Shown one piece after another: positions 15,009 to 23,310 of a stretch of DNA of 39,583 nucleotides; within the stretch, counting starts at the first letter, position 1, and each line of letters begins with the position of its first letter. The notes beneath the pieces are model-generated. The model was not told the origin of the DNA, searched no databases, and saw nothing but the letters and a program-made list of their open reading frames with translations. The stretch lies in NCBI RefSeq assembly GCF_023241715.1, contig NZ_JALQCW010000034.1, forward strand, positions 1-39,583. Direction: 5' to 3'. Source of the DNA: Pseudomonas morbosilactucae (GTDB lineage Bacteria > Pseudomonadota > Gammaproteobacteria > Pseudomonadales > Pseudomonadaceae). Both the position numbers and the translations under genes were made by a program.

Positions 15009-17495
15009 ATGCCTGACCTGCTTGACCGCTACCCGCTGACGGCGGGTACTTACCATGAACTGCTCGACGAAGGCGGCGCGGTGCGTCCCCATTGGCGTCG
15101 GCTGTACGAGCAATTGCAGCGCAGCACGCCAGCCCAGTTGGCGCAACGCCAGGCCTTGCTGACCCGGCAGATTCACGAAAACGGCGTCACCTACAACGTC
15201 TATGCCGACCCCAAGGGTGCCGATCGACCCTGGGAGCTGGACCTGTTGCCCCATGTGATTGCTGCTGATGAATGGCAGCAACTGTCCGCCGGGATCGCCC
15301 AGCGAGCGCGCTTGCTCAATGCGGTGCTGGCCGACCTCTACGGCCCCCAGCACTTGATCAGCGAGGGCCTGCTGCCGGCCGAACTGGTGTTCGGGCACAA
15401 CAACTTCCTTTGGCCCTGCCAGGGCATTCAGCCGCCGGACGGGGCGTTCCTGCACCTGTACGCGGTGGACCTGGCACGCACTCCGGACGGTCGCTGGTGG
15501 GTCACTGCCGACCGTACCCAGGCACCTTCCGGGGCCGGCTACGCCCTGGAAAACCGCATGATCGTGTCCCGGGCCTTCCCGGACCTGTACCGTGACTTGC
15601 GGGTGCAGCACCTGGCCGGGTTCTTTCGCACCCTGCAGGAAACCCTGGCCCGCCAGGCCCCGCGGGATGCCGAAGCACCGTTGATCGTGCTGCTGACCCC
15701 AGGGCGCTTCAACGAGAGTTATTTCGAACACCTGTACCTGGCGCGGCAGCTGGGTTACCCGCTGGTGGAAGGCGGCGACCTCACGGTGCGCGACGCCACG
15801 GTCTACCTGAAAACCCTCAGCGGCCTGCGTCGAGTCCACGCCATCATGCGGCGCCTGGACGATGATTTCTGCGACCCCCTGGAGCTGCGCACCGACTCGG
15901 CCCTGGGCGTGCCCGGCCTGCTGGAAGCGGTGCGTCAGGGCCGAGTGCTGGTGGCCAATGCCCTGGGCAGTGGCGTGCTGGAGTCGCCGGGGCTGCTGGG
16001 CTTCTTGCCGAAGATCAGCCAGTACCTGTTCGGTGAAGAACTGATCCTGCCGTCCATCGCCACCTGGTGGTGCGGCGAGGCGCCGGTGCTGGAGCAGGCC
16101 CTGGAGAAACTCCCGGAGCTGTTGATCAAGCCGGCCTTTCCGTCGCAAAGCTTCGCCCCGGTGTTTGGCCGCGACCTCAGTGAGGAAGAGCGCCAGGCCC
16201 TGGCCGAGCGTATGCGTGCGCGGCCCTATGCCTATGTCGCCCAGGAACTGGCCCAGCTGTCCCAGGCGCCGATCTGGCAGGCCGACGATGCGCGCCTGCA
16301 ACCCCGGGCCATTGGCATGCGGGTGTACGCGGTGGCCAGCAACAGCGGCTATCGGGTGCTGCCCGGCGGCCTGACCCGGGTCGCCGCAGACGCCGATGCC
16401 GAAGTGGTGTCGATGCAACGCGGCGGCGCCAGCAAAGACACCTGGGTGCTGGGGGAACGTGCGCCCAGCGGCGAGCAGTGGAAAGCCCAGCGCACCATCG
16501 GCGTTCATGACCTGGTGCGGCTTGACCCTTACCTGCCGTCGCGGGTAGTGGAAAACCTGTTCTGGTTCGGGCGCTACTGTGAACGTTGCGATGACAGCGC
16601 ACGGCTGCTGCGGATCATGCTGGCGCGTTATGTCGACGGCGATGACCCGCAAGCCCTGCAGGCGGCGGTGGACCTGGGCGAAAGCCTGATGCTGCTGCCG
16701 GAGGAGGGCGAGTTGCCCGAGCGGCTGTTGGCGGCGTTGCTCGGCGAAGATTGGTCCTTCAGCCTGCGGGCCAATCTGCAGCGTTTACAGTGGGCGGCGT
16801 CCCAGGTGCGCGGCAAGTTGTCCCGGGAAAACTGGCAGGCCCTGGTGGAGCTGCAGCGCGAGGCGGTGGAGCTGGACACCGAGGAACCGGACTTTGGCGA
16901 GTTGCTGGACTTCCTCAACCGCTTGGTGATGTCCCTGGCGGCGCTGTCCGGGTTTGCCCTGGACGACATGACCCGGGACGAAGGCTGGCGCTTCCTCATG
17001 ATCGGTCGGCGTATCGAGCGGCTGCAGTTTCTCAGCAGCAGCCTGGCGGCCTTTCTGCGGGGTACCGCGGCGGCTGATCAGGCGGGGCTGGAATGGTTGT
17101 TGGAACTGGGTAACAGCAGCATCACTTACCGCTCCCGCTACCTGGCGGTGCCGCAGCTGATTCCGGTGCTCGACCTGTTGCTGCTGGATGAGCAGAACCC
17201 CCACGCAGTGCTGTTCCAGCTCAAGCTGGTGACCCGCACGCTGAAGCGCTTGAACGATGATTTTGGCGTGCCGCGGGAAGTCGGGCTGCCTAAGTTGGTG
17301 GCGCGCCTGGCGAACTTCGACCTTGGCTGCCTGGAAAATCCGCTGTTTGGCGAAGCCAGTGTGCGCGCCGCGTTGGAAGGCCTTGCGGACCTGCTGCAGG
17401 AAATTTCCGATGCCAGCAGCCAGGTGTCTGATCGCCTGGCGCTGCGTCATTTTGCTCACGTCGATGACGTCAGCCAGCAAACGGTGTCCGTGTAA
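15009..17495 (+). CDS. Circularly permuted ATP-grasp type 2 / alpha-E protein
   Basis: 828 aa. Residues about 60-480 are the circularly permuted ATP-grasp domain (GVTYNVYADPKGADRPWELD, ELVFGHNNFLWPC, TPGRFNESYFEH, LGSGVLESPGLLGFLPK). From about 510 the alpha-E helical domain follows (LPSRVVENLFWFGRYCER, DEGWRFLMIGRRIERLQF). In many genomes these two domains are separate neighbouring genes; here they are fused. ATP-grasp enzymes of this group are predicted to join a carboxylate to an amine or thiol with ATP. I place the start at ATG 15009 (MPDLLDRYPLTAGTYHE) rather than a TTG at 14982 on family grounds. The TAA overlaps the next ATG by one base, so the genes are tightly coupled. Substrate unknown. 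Confidence 0.93.
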   Translation: MPDLLDRYPLTAGTYHELLDEGGAVRPHWRRLYEQLQRSTPAQLAQRQALLTRQIHENGVTYNVYADPKGADRPWELDLLPHVIAADEWQQLSAGIAQRARLLNAVLADLYGPQHLISEGLLPAELVFGHNNFLWPCQGIQPPDGAFLHLYAVDLARTPDGRWWVTADRTQAPSGAGYALENRMIVSRAFPDLYRDLRVQHLAGFFRTLQETLARQAPRDAEAPLIVLLTPGRFNESYFEHLYLARQLGYPLVEGGDLTVRDATVYLKTLSGLRRVHAIMRRLDDDFCDPLELRTDSALGVPGLLEAVRQGRVLVANALGSGVLESPGLLGFLPKISQYLFGEELILPSIATWWCGEAPVLEQALEKLPELLIKPAFPSQSFAPVFGRDLSEEERQALAERMRARPYAYVAQELAQLSQAPIWQADDARLQPRAIGMRVYAVASNSGYRVLPGGLTRVAADADAEVVSMQRGGASKDTWVLGERAPSGEQWKAQRTIGVHDLVRLDPYLPSRVVENLFWFGRYCERCDDSARLLRIMLARYVDGDDPQALQAAVDLGESLMLLPEEGELPERLLAALLGEDWSFSLRANLQRLQWAASQVRGKLSRENWQALVELQREAVELDTEEPDFGELLDFLNRLVMSLAALSGFALDDMTRDEGWRFLMIGRRIERLQFLSSSLAAFLRGTAAADQAGLEWLLELGNSSITYRSRYLAVPQLIPVLDLLLLDEQNPHAVLFQLKLVTRTLKRLNDDFGVPREVGLPKLVARLANFDLGCLENPLFGEASVRAALEGLADLLQEISDASSQVSDRLALRHFAHVDDVSQQTVSV

Positions 17496-18388
17496 TGAGT
17501 GCCCACTACCAGATTTTCCACGACACCCATTATCACTACGACAGCCCGGTGTCCCTGGCCCAGCAGTTGGCGCACCTGTGGCCGCGAGCGTGCGCCTGGC
17601 AACGCTGTACCGAGCAGCAGTTGCTGATCAATCCGGAGCCGACTTCGCGCCGCGACGAGCTGGATGTGTTCGGCAACCCGCTGACCCGCCTGGCGTTCGA
17701 GCGGCCCCACGATGACCTGCAGGTCAATACCCGGCTCACCGTGGAAGTGCTGGCCAAGCCCAGCCTGGATTTTTATCTGTCGCCGGCCTGGGACGCGACC
17801 CGCAGCGCCTTGACCTACAGCAGCCAGCCGTTGTCGGCGCCGCTGCTGGAGGCGTGTCGCTATCGCTTTGAATCGCCTTATGTGCACCTGAAAAAGAGCT
17901 TCGTCGAATTCTCCGAAAGCTGTTTCCCCGAGGGCCGGCCCCTGTTGCTGGGGGTTCAGGCGCTGATGGAGAAAATCTTCAGTGAGTTCACCTTCGACGC
18001 CGAGGCCACTCAGGTGGCGACGCCGTTGGTCGAGGTGCTGGAGCGTCGGCGTGGGGTCTGCCAGGACTTTGCCCACCTGATGCTGGCCTGCGTGCGTTCC
18101 CGCGGCTTGGCGGCGCGTTATGTCAGCGGCTACCTGTTGACCCAGCCGCCACCGGGGCAGCCGCGGTTGATCGGTGCCGATGCGTCACATGCCTGGGTTT
18201 CGGTGTTTTGCCCGGTGCTGGGCTGGGTGGATTTTGATCCGACCAACAATGTGCAGCCGGCGCTGGAGCACATCACCTTGGCCTGGGGCCGGGATTTTTC
18301 CGATGTGTCGCCGTTGCGTGGGGTGATCCTGGGGGGCGGCAGCCACGACCCGGAAGTCCAGGTGACGGTCATGCCCCTGGACCTGTAG
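17495..18388 (+). CDS. Transglutaminase family protein
   Basis: 297 aa with the transglutaminase N-terminal domain (HDTHYHYDSPVSLAQQ, residues 9-24) and a transglutaminase-like cysteine protease core. Probable catalytic residues are Cys189 (RRGVCQDFAH), His232 (DASHAWVSVF) and Asp248 (WVDFDPTNN). It starts in the TAATG junction with the ATP-grasp gene. Such proteins usually act as peptidases or amidases; with the ligase-like partners this suggests a make-and-break cycle on an unknown peptide or amide. The stop codon TAG lies inside a REP-like sequence, so the repeat has supplied the gene end. No export signal is seen. Confidence 0.93.
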   Translation: MSAHYQIFHDTHYHYDSPVSLAQQLAHLWPRACAWQRCTEQQLLINPEPTSRRDELDVFGNPLTRLAFERPHDDLQVNTRLTVEVLAKPSLDFYLSPAWDATRSALTYSSQPLSAPLLEACRYRFESPYVHLKKSFVEFSESCFPEGRPLLLGVQALMEKIFSEFTFDAEATQVATPLVEVLERRRGVCQDFAHLMLACVRSRGLAARYVSGYLLTQPPPGQPRLIGADASHAWVSVFCPVLGWVDFDPTNNVQPALEHITLAWGRDFSDVSPLRGVILGGGSHDPEVQVTVMPLDL

Positions 18389-18434
18389 GAGCCAGCTGGC
18401 CGAAGGCACAATGGCTGGCCCGCCGGCTCCTGCA
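18384..18434. repeat. REP-like inverted pair overlapping a stop codon
   Basis: TGTAGGAGCCAGCTGGCC at 18384-18401 and its inverted partner ending GCCGGCTCCTGCA (18422-18434) form a Pseudomonas REP-type hairpin. Its TAG (18386-18388) is the stop codon of the transglutaminase gene. It lies between convergent genes and may act as a transcription barrier. Confidence 0.6.
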
Positions 18435-18448
18435 AGGTGAGGCGCGTG

Positions 18449-18631
18449 TCAGGCTTGGGGAGCCTGATCGTCTGCGGCGTCATCGACGGCGACTTCACCT
18501 TCTGCATCCGGGTTCAGTGCGCCGGTTTCCTCTTCTGCGGCCGCTTTCTTGCGTTGCAGCTTTTCCTCTTTCTTCTGCTCCTTTGCCAAGTCCCGTTGAC
18601 GTTTGGCGAAGGAGTAATTGGGTTTAGCCAT
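18449..18631 (-). CDS. Small conserved charged protein
   Basis: 60 aa. The N-terminal half is basic (MAKPNYSFAKRQRDLAKEQ, then KKEEKLQRKK) and the C-terminal half acidic (EEETGALNPDAEGEVAVDDAADD), giving a highly charged, probably largely helical or disordered polypeptide. AGAGGATC lies about 6 bases before the ATG. The opening sequence is one I recall from small conserved hypothetical proteins of Pseudomonas. No function can be assigned. It lies 68 bp downstream of the LOG-family gene on the same strand and could share its transcript. Confidence 0.75.
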   Translation of the reverse strand: MAKPNYSFAKRQRDLAKEQKKEEKLQRKKAAAEEETGALNPDAEGEVAVDDAADDQAPQA

Positions 18632-18699
18632 GGGCGATCCTCTGGGGTCGAAGGTGAGGTTGAGCGGCGCGTATTCTGCCTGTTATCGGGCGCTGACGG

Positions 18700-19287
18700 T
18701 TAATCGGGTTTTTGTTCGGCCCATTTGGCCGGTGCCGAAGGCTGCCAGGCGTCCAGCGTATCGAGCAGGGTTGCCGGCGATTCGCTCTTTTGCAGCATGG
18801 CACGGTGCGGGGCACGGACGAAGCCTTCGCCGACGATATGATCGAGAAAACCGCTGAGCTTCTCGTAAAAACCATTCACTTCCAGCAGCCCCAGGGGCTT
18901 GTTGTGGTAGCCCAGTTGGCCCCAGGTCCAGACTTCAAACAGCTCTTCCAGGGTGCCCAGGCCGCCGGGCAGGGCGATAAAGGCGTCGCTGAGTTCGGCC
19001 ATGCGGGCTTTGCGTGCGTGCATGCCGTCGACCACTTCCAGGCGGGTCAGGCCGTTGTGGCCAATCTCCGAGGTCTTCAGGCTTTGCGGGATGATGCCGA
19101 TCACTTCGCCCCCGGCCGCCAGTGCGGCGTCAGCCACGATGCCCATCAGGCCCACCGCGCCACCGCCATACACCAGGGTCAGTTTGCGGGCGGCCAATTC
19201 GCGCCCAAGGGCCGCAGCGGCCTCACGGTAGGCGGGGTTGGTGCCGGTGCTGGCACCGCAGAACACACAGACAGAAGTTAACGACAT
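18700..19287 (-). CDS. LOG family protein (TIGR00730), nucleoside-monophosphate phosphoribohydrolase
   Basis: 195 aa Rossmann-fold protein related to plant LONELY GUY and bacterial YgdH/PpnN-type enzymes, which release the base from (cytokinin) nucleoside 5'-monophosphates. Hallmark motifs are FCGAS near the start, GGGAVGLMG (about 42-50) and PGGLGTLEE (about 107-115), which holds the catalytic Glu. Often annotated as lysine decarboxylase, which is a known misnomer. Start and length fit the family. Cytosolic; physiological substrate not shown by the sequence. Confidence 0.92.
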   Translation of the reverse strand: MSLTSVCVFCGASTGTNPAYREAAAALGRELAARKLTLVYGGGAVGLMGIVADAALAAGGEVIGIIPQSLKTSEIGHNGLTRLEVVDGMHARKARMAELSDAFIALPGGLGTLEELFEVWTWGQLGYHNKPLGLLEVNGFYEKLSGFLDHIVGEGFVRAPHRAMLQKSESPATLLDTLDAWQPSAPAKWAEQKPD

Positions 19288-19347
19288 GCCTTACTCCGAG
19301 GTCATTGAGGGCCTCAGAGTAATGGCTCAAGCGCGAGGCGCCAAACG

Positions 19348-19437
19348 TTAAACCTCGTGCGAGGGCGTTTCACAGGTGCCGCTGGCACCGCAGGCGTAGG
19401 CGGCGAGCAGGCTGCGTAACAGGCTATTGAAGGGCAT
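19348..19437 (-). CDS. 29-aa small ORF with two cysteines
   Basis: This ORF reads MPFNSLLRSLLAAYACGASG, then TCETPSHEV and a TAA. A GGAG lies about 7 bases before the ATG on the minus strand (CCGGAGCACCGCCC). The N-terminal half is an amphipathic, hydrophobic helix; the second half holds a C-x5-C pair. It lies alone between the LOG gene and azurin. I do not know a characterised family; it may be a small membrane-associated or redox/metal-responsive peptide. The good ribosome site and sensible composition argue for a real gene, but it is short enough to be chance. Confidence 0.5.
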   Translation of the reverse strand: MPFNSLLRSLLAAYACGASGTCETPSHEV

Positions 19438-19530
19438 GGGCGGTGCTCCGGAGGGGGAATGGGCCCATCTTAAAGTCGACCTCGGCGCCTGGCCGGTTGA
19501 AAGTATTAATCGGCGTTATAGGTCGAAAGT

Positions 19531-19558
19531 TGTATACAATTTTTTGATGCAAATCATA
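19531..19558. promoter_or_regulatory. Palindrome and ANR/FNR-type box upstream of azurin
   Basis: TTGAT-GCAA-ATCAT at 19545-19558 matches the ANR/FNR consensus TTGAT-N4-ATCAA at 9 of 10 positions. Azurin genes of pseudomonads are known ANR targets, so oxygen-limited activation is likely. Directly upstream is the perfect palindrome TTGTATACAA (19531-19540), which could bind another dimeric regulator. The remainder of the 19438-19638 gap shows no other clear signal. Confidence 0.65.
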
Positions 19559-19638
19559 GGCACTCAAGAAAAAATCAGGCAGTCTTCGACCCACGGATTT
19601 TTCACCCCTTCAGTTAAACCCTGCCTTGGAGATTCACC

Positions 19639-20085
19639 ATGTTTGCCAAACTCGTTGCGGTATCCCTGTTGACACTGGCCAGCAGCCAATTGATGGCTGC
19701 CGAATGCAAGGTCGATGTCGACTCCACCGATCAGATGTCCTTCAACACCAAGGAAATCACCATCGACAAGAGCTGCAAGACCTTCACCGTGAACCTCGGC
19801 CACTCCGGCAACCTGCCGAAGAACGTCATGGGCCATAACTGGGTACTGAGCAAGACTTCGGACATGGCTGGCATTGCCACCGACGGCATGGCGGCCGGCC
19901 TGGACAAGAACTACCTGAAGGACGCTGATGCGCGCATCATCGCCCACACCAAAATCATCGGTGCCGGCGAGAAAGACTCGGTGACCTTCGACGTGTCGAA
20001 GCTGACCGCAGGCGAAAGCTACAGCTTCTTCTGCTCGTTCCCAGGCCACAACTCGATGATGAAAGGCGCAGTGGTCCTGAAGTAA
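19639..20085 (+). CDS. azu: Azurin, periplasmic blue copper protein
   Basis: 148 aa. A 20-residue signal peptide (MFAKLVAVSLLTLASSQLMA) is followed by a 128-residue mature azurin beginning AECKVDVD, the same length as P. aeruginosa azurin. In mature numbering the copper ligands are Gly45, His46 (MGHNWVL), Cys112, His117 and Met121 (FFCSFPGHNSMMKG), and the disulfide is Cys3-Cys26. It carries electrons in the periplasm, for example to cytochrome peroxidase or in anaerobic respiration. Transcribed alone, with an ANR-type box upstream and a strong terminator after it. Confidence 0.98.
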   Translation: MFAKLVAVSLLTLASSQLMAAECKVDVDSTDQMSFNTKEITIDKSCKTFTVNLGHSGNLPKNVMGHNWVLSKTSDMAGIATDGMAAGLDKNYLKDADARIIAHTKIIGAGEKDSVTFDVSKLTAGESYSFFCSFPGHNSMMKGAVVLK

Positions 20086-20100
20086 TCGCTCGACCCGCCC

Positions 20101-20130
20101 AAAAAAAACGCCCCGAGGGGCGTTTTTTTT
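20101..20130. terminator. Bidirectional intrinsic terminator after azurin
   Basis: ACGCCCC and GGGGCGT arms around a GA centre, flanked by A8 on the left and T8 on the right, so it can work on both strands, ending azurin (plus) and nadE (minus). Confidence 0.95.
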
Positions 20131-20140
20131 ATGCCCCTGT

Positions 20141-20211
20141 GCAGGGGCGGGCTCGCTTGCGATGGAGCCCTTGAGCCTGGCGGCCCCATCGCCGGCAAGC
20201 CGGCTCCTACA
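20141..20211. repeat. REPIN between azurin and nadE
   Basis: Inverted REP units at 20141-20165 (GGGCTCGCTTGCGATGG core) and 20186-20211 (CCATCGCCGGCAAGCCGGCT core, then CCTACA) lie between convergent genes, as is usual for Pseudomonas REPINs. Confidence 0.8.
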
Positions 20212-20223
20212 AGGCGCGCCAGG

Positions 20224-21051
20224 TTAGGGGGCGAAGGGCATTTCGCGTTTGTGATGGGTCTTGCGGTAGGTGTCGCAGATGATCTTGAAGGCTTCTTCAC
20301 GCACCGGCTGGCCGTGGAGGAAGGCATCGATCTCGGCGTAGGTGACACCGTGGGAGGCTTCGTCCGGCTTGCCCGGCGACAGGTCTTCCAGGTCGGCGGT
20401 GGGCACTTTCTCTACCAGTGATTCCGGTGCGCCGAAATACCGGGCAATGGCCCGCACCTGGTTTTTCACCAGGCCGCTTAGCGGCGCCAGGTCGCAGGCG
20501 CCATCACCGAACTTGGTGAAGAAGCCCATCACCGCTTCAGCGGCGTGGTCGGTACCGATCACCAAACCCTGGGCCGCGCCGGCGATGGTGTACTGGGCGA
20601 CCATGCGCATCCGCGCCTTGGTATTGCCCAGGACGAAATCCCGCGACACCGCGTGCTGGCCTTCGAAGGCCGCCACTTCATTGGCCAGGGCCTTGACCGC
20701 CGGGCCGATGTTCACCGTGTGGCGCTCATCGGGTTCGATAAAGTCCACCGAGGCCTGGGCGTCGTGTTCGTCGAACTGGGTTTCGTAGGGCAGGCGCACG
20801 GCGATAAAACGGTATTTGTCGTCCCCGCTGCGTTCACGCAACTCGCGCATCGCCCGTTGGGCCAGCAGCCCTGCGGTCAGGGAGTCGACGCCACCGCTGA
20901 TGCCCAGCACCAGGGACTTGAGCCCCGAGTTGACCAGGCAATCCTGGATAAAGGCCACGCGTCGGGCGACTTCCGCTTCAAGCGCGGCCTGGTCGGAAAA
21001 AGGCGCTTGGACCTTGAGCTGTTCAGCAATCTCACGCTGTACGGCTTGCAT
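20224..21051 (-). CDS. nadE: NH3-dependent NAD+ synthetase
   Basis: 275 aa. Converts nicotinic acid adenine dinucleotide to NAD+ with ATP and ammonia. The ATP-pyrophosphatase loop SGGVDS is at residues 52-57 (LVLGISGGVDSLTAG). Further family motifs are GNTKARMRM, GTDHAAEAVMGFFTKFGDG and PTADLEDLSPGKPDE. No N-terminal glutaminase domain is present, so it belongs to the short, ammonia-using class. The gene starts 3 bp after pncB ends, forming a two-gene NAD salvage operon. Confidence 0.97.
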   Translation of the reverse strand: MQAVQREIAEQLKVQAPFSDQAALEAEVARRVAFIQDCLVNSGLKSLVLGISGGVDSLTAGLLAQRAMRELRERSGDDKYRFIAVRLPYETQFDEHDAQASVDFIEPDERHTVNIGPAVKALANEVAAFEGQHAVSRDFVLGNTKARMRMVAQYTIAGAAQGLVIGTDHAAEAVMGFFTKFGDGACDLAPLSGLVKNQVRAIARYFGAPESLVEKVPTADLEDLSPGKPDEASHGVTYAEIDAFLHGQPVREEAFKIICDTYRKTHHKREMPFAP

Positions 21052-21054
21052 GAT

Positions 21055-22281
21055 TCACTCCTTGCTTGATGTGCCAGAAAGGGCGGCAGGTACTTGGAAA
21101 ACGTGGCGCAGATAAGCGACGAAGTTCGGATCCTTGCAATGGGTCTTGCCCGCTTCATCGGAGATCTTGGCGACGGGCTGGCCATTACAGGCGGCCATTT
21201 TAAGCACGATGCTCATGGGCTCGACACCCGGAATGTCACAGGTCAGGTTGGTGCCGATGCCAAAGCTGACATTGATCCGACCCCGCAGCGCCCGGAAGAT
21301 TTCCAGGGAGCGGGGCAGGGTCAGGCTGTCGGAGAACACCAGGGTCTTGCTCATCGGCTCGATGCCCAGCTTGTGGTAATGGGCGATGGCCTTTTCCGCC
21401 CAGACGATGGGGTCACCGGAGTCGTGGCGCAAACCGTCGAACAGCTTGGCGAAGTACAGATCGAAATCGCCGAGGAAAGCGTCGGTGGTGATGCAGTCGG
21501 TCAGGGCGATCCCCAACAGGCCACGGTATTCGCGGACCCAGCAATCGAGGGCGGCGATCTGGCTGTCGATCAGGCGCGGGCCCAGTTGCTGGTGGGCCAT
21601 TATCCATTCGTGGGCCATGGTGCCCAGGGGCTTCATGTCCAGTTCCCGGGACAGGTGCACGTTACTGGTGCCGACAAAGCGCCCGGGGAAGTCGTGCTTG
21701 AGCACGTTGACCACTTCTTCCTGGACCCGGTACGAAAAGCGCCGGCGGGTGCCGAAGTCGGCGACCTGGAGTTCCGAGAGTTCTTCGCTGCTGGCGTTGG
21801 CGCTGAGCCAGTCGAACTTGCGATACAGCTGCTCGCGGGCCTGTACCAGCACCACTTCACGGTAGCGATAGCGGTTACGCACTTCGCTGACGATGGCCAG
21901 CATCGGCACTTCGAAAAGAATCACATGCAGCCACGGGCCACGCAGGCGGATAAACAGCTCGCCGTCTTCGATGCCGGTGTACACATAGCGCAGGTTGAAG
22001 CGGAACAGGCCGAGAAAACGCAGGAAGTCCGGCTTGAGGAAGCTGATGCGCTCCAGAAAACCCAACTGGTCGGCGGTCAGGCTGAGGTCGGCCAGGCGTT
22101 CGAACTGGTAGCGAATCTCCGCCAGATAAGGGCGCAAGTCTTCGCTGTTACGGCAACGAAACTCCCATTCGACTTCCACATTGGGGTAGTTGTGCAGCAC
22201 CGCCTGCATCATGGTCAGTTTGTAGAAGTCGGTGTCGAGCAGGTTCTGCACGATGCGATCGGCAAACACACTCTCGCTCAT
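21055..22281 (-). CDS. pncB: Nicotinate phosphoribosyltransferase
   Basis: 408 aa from the chosen ATG (MSESVFADRIVQNLLDTDFY). The frame opens 5 codons earlier at 22296, but GGAGAT just before 22281 supports the shorter form. It joins nicotinate and PRPP to give nicotinate mononucleotide, the entry step of the Preiss-Handler NAD salvage route. Motifs include DFYKLTMMQAVLH, GTMAHEWIMAHQQLGP and RHDSGDPIVWAEKAI. Upstream of nadE and probably co-transcribed with it, so entry and final steps of the pathway are made together. Confidence 0.96.
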   Translation of the reverse strand: MSESVFADRIVQNLLDTDFYKLTMMQAVLHNYPNVEVEWEFRCRNSEDLRPYLAEIRYQFERLADLSLTADQLGFLERISFLKPDFLRFLGLFRFNLRYVYTGIEDGELFIRLRGPWLHVILFEVPMLAIVSEVRNRYRYREVVLVQAREQLYRKFDWLSANASSEELSELQVADFGTRRRFSYRVQEEVVNVLKHDFPGRFVGTSNVHLSRELDMKPLGTMAHEWIMAHQQLGPRLIDSQIAALDCWVREYRGLLGIALTDCITTDAFLGDFDLYFAKLFDGLRHDSGDPIVWAEKAIAHYHKLGIEPMSKTLVFSDSLTLPRSLEIFRALRGRINVSFGIGTNLTCDIPGVEPMSIVLKMAACNGQPVAKISDEAGKTHCKDPNFVAYLRHVFQVPAALSGTSSKE

Positions 22282-22407
22282 AACGGGAATCTCCATGCTG
22301 GCCGCTTCGAGGTGTGCGGCGTTCAGCTCTTTTAATGAAGGCGGTAGTGGCGCATAGACGTCCTGCGCTTGACCAGCGTTTTTTGGTGGCGAGTGGTTGT
22401 CCGTGCT

Positions 22408-23310
22408 CTACGGGACGGGCGAATCCTTGTGTTCCAGCATCCAGCGCACAAAATCGCGGACCTTGGGCACCTCGGCCGAATGCTCGGGGTAGGCCAGGTA
22501 GTAGGCGTCGTGGCTGGGCATGGGGTGCTGCCAGGCCACCACCAGTTTGCCGTCGGCCAGCTCCTCCTCCACCAGGAACCGGGGCAGCAAGGCCACGCCG
22601 CAGCCAACCTGGGCCGCGCGGATGCACATATAGAACGTTTCGAAGCGCGGGCCGTGGTAGCTGTGCTCGGTGTGGTAGCCCTGGCTGTCGAACCAGTCGT
22701 GCCAGGCCTGGGGCCGCGAGGCGTTCTGCAGCAGCACCAGTTCGGCCAGTTGCGTGGGGTCGCTGAAGGGCTGGGCCGGCAGGCTGCTGGGGGCGCACAC
22801 GGCCACCAGTTGTTCGCTGAACAGCTTCAGGCACTCGGTGCCCGGGCGCGAACCCTGGCCGAAGTAGAACGCCACATCGCTGCGCCCTTGCAGCAGGTCA
22901 TCGGCCTCTTGCTCATTGCACAGGTCCAGATGGATATGCGGATGCTGCAAGCGCCAGCCCTTGAGCCGCGGCACCAGCCAGCGGGCGCCGAAGGTCGGCG
23001 GGGTGGCGACCCGCAGCACCTCGGTTTCGCCACCGTAGGAGCGCAGGTAGTGGGTCGACATCTCGACCTGGGTGAGGATCTTGCGCACTTCCACCAGGTA
23101 CAGGTTGCCCGCCGGCGTCAGTTGCAGGCGCCGGCGCACTCGGCGAAACAGCAGGTGCTGCAGCAGCTCTTCGAGCTGGGCCACCTGTTTGCTCACTGCA
23201 CTCTGGGTCAGGTTGAGCTCTTCGGCGGCGCGGGTGAAGCTCAGGTGCCGGGTGACCGCCTCGAAACACTGCAAGGCAGTGATCGACGGCAGGTGGCGTT
23301 TATTCAACAT
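22408..23310 (-). CDS. LysR-family regulator divergent from amaB
   Basis: 300 aa from ATG 23310 (MLNKRHLPSITALQCFEAV). The upstream extension of the open frame has no support. The N-terminal winged helix-turn-helix (SFTRAAEELNLTQSAVSKQV, about residues 24-43) is followed by a LysR substrate-binding domain (about 90-295, LRVATPPTFGARWLVPRL). It is transcribed away from amaB-amaA with a 175-bp gap, the classic arrangement for a regulator of the adjacent operon. In P. putida the same LysR-amaB-amaA order occurs in lysine catabolism. The inducer cannot be read from the sequence; a lysine-pathway intermediate is a reasonable guess. Confidence 0.93.
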   Translation of the reverse strand: MLNKRHLPSITALQCFEAVTRHLSFTRAAEELNLTQSAVSKQVAQLEELLQHLLFRRVRRRLQLTPAGNLYLVEVRKILTQVEMSTHYLRSYGGETEVLRVATPPTFGARWLVPRLKGWRLQHPHIHLDLCNEQEADDLLQGRSDVAFYFGQGSRPGTECLKLFSEQLVAVCAPSSLPAQPFSDPTQLAELVLLQNASRPQAWHDWFDSQGYHTEHSYHGPRFETFYMCIRAAQVGCGVALLPRFLVEEELADGKLVVAWQHPMPSHDAYYLAYPEHSAEVPKVRDFVRWMLEHKDSPVP

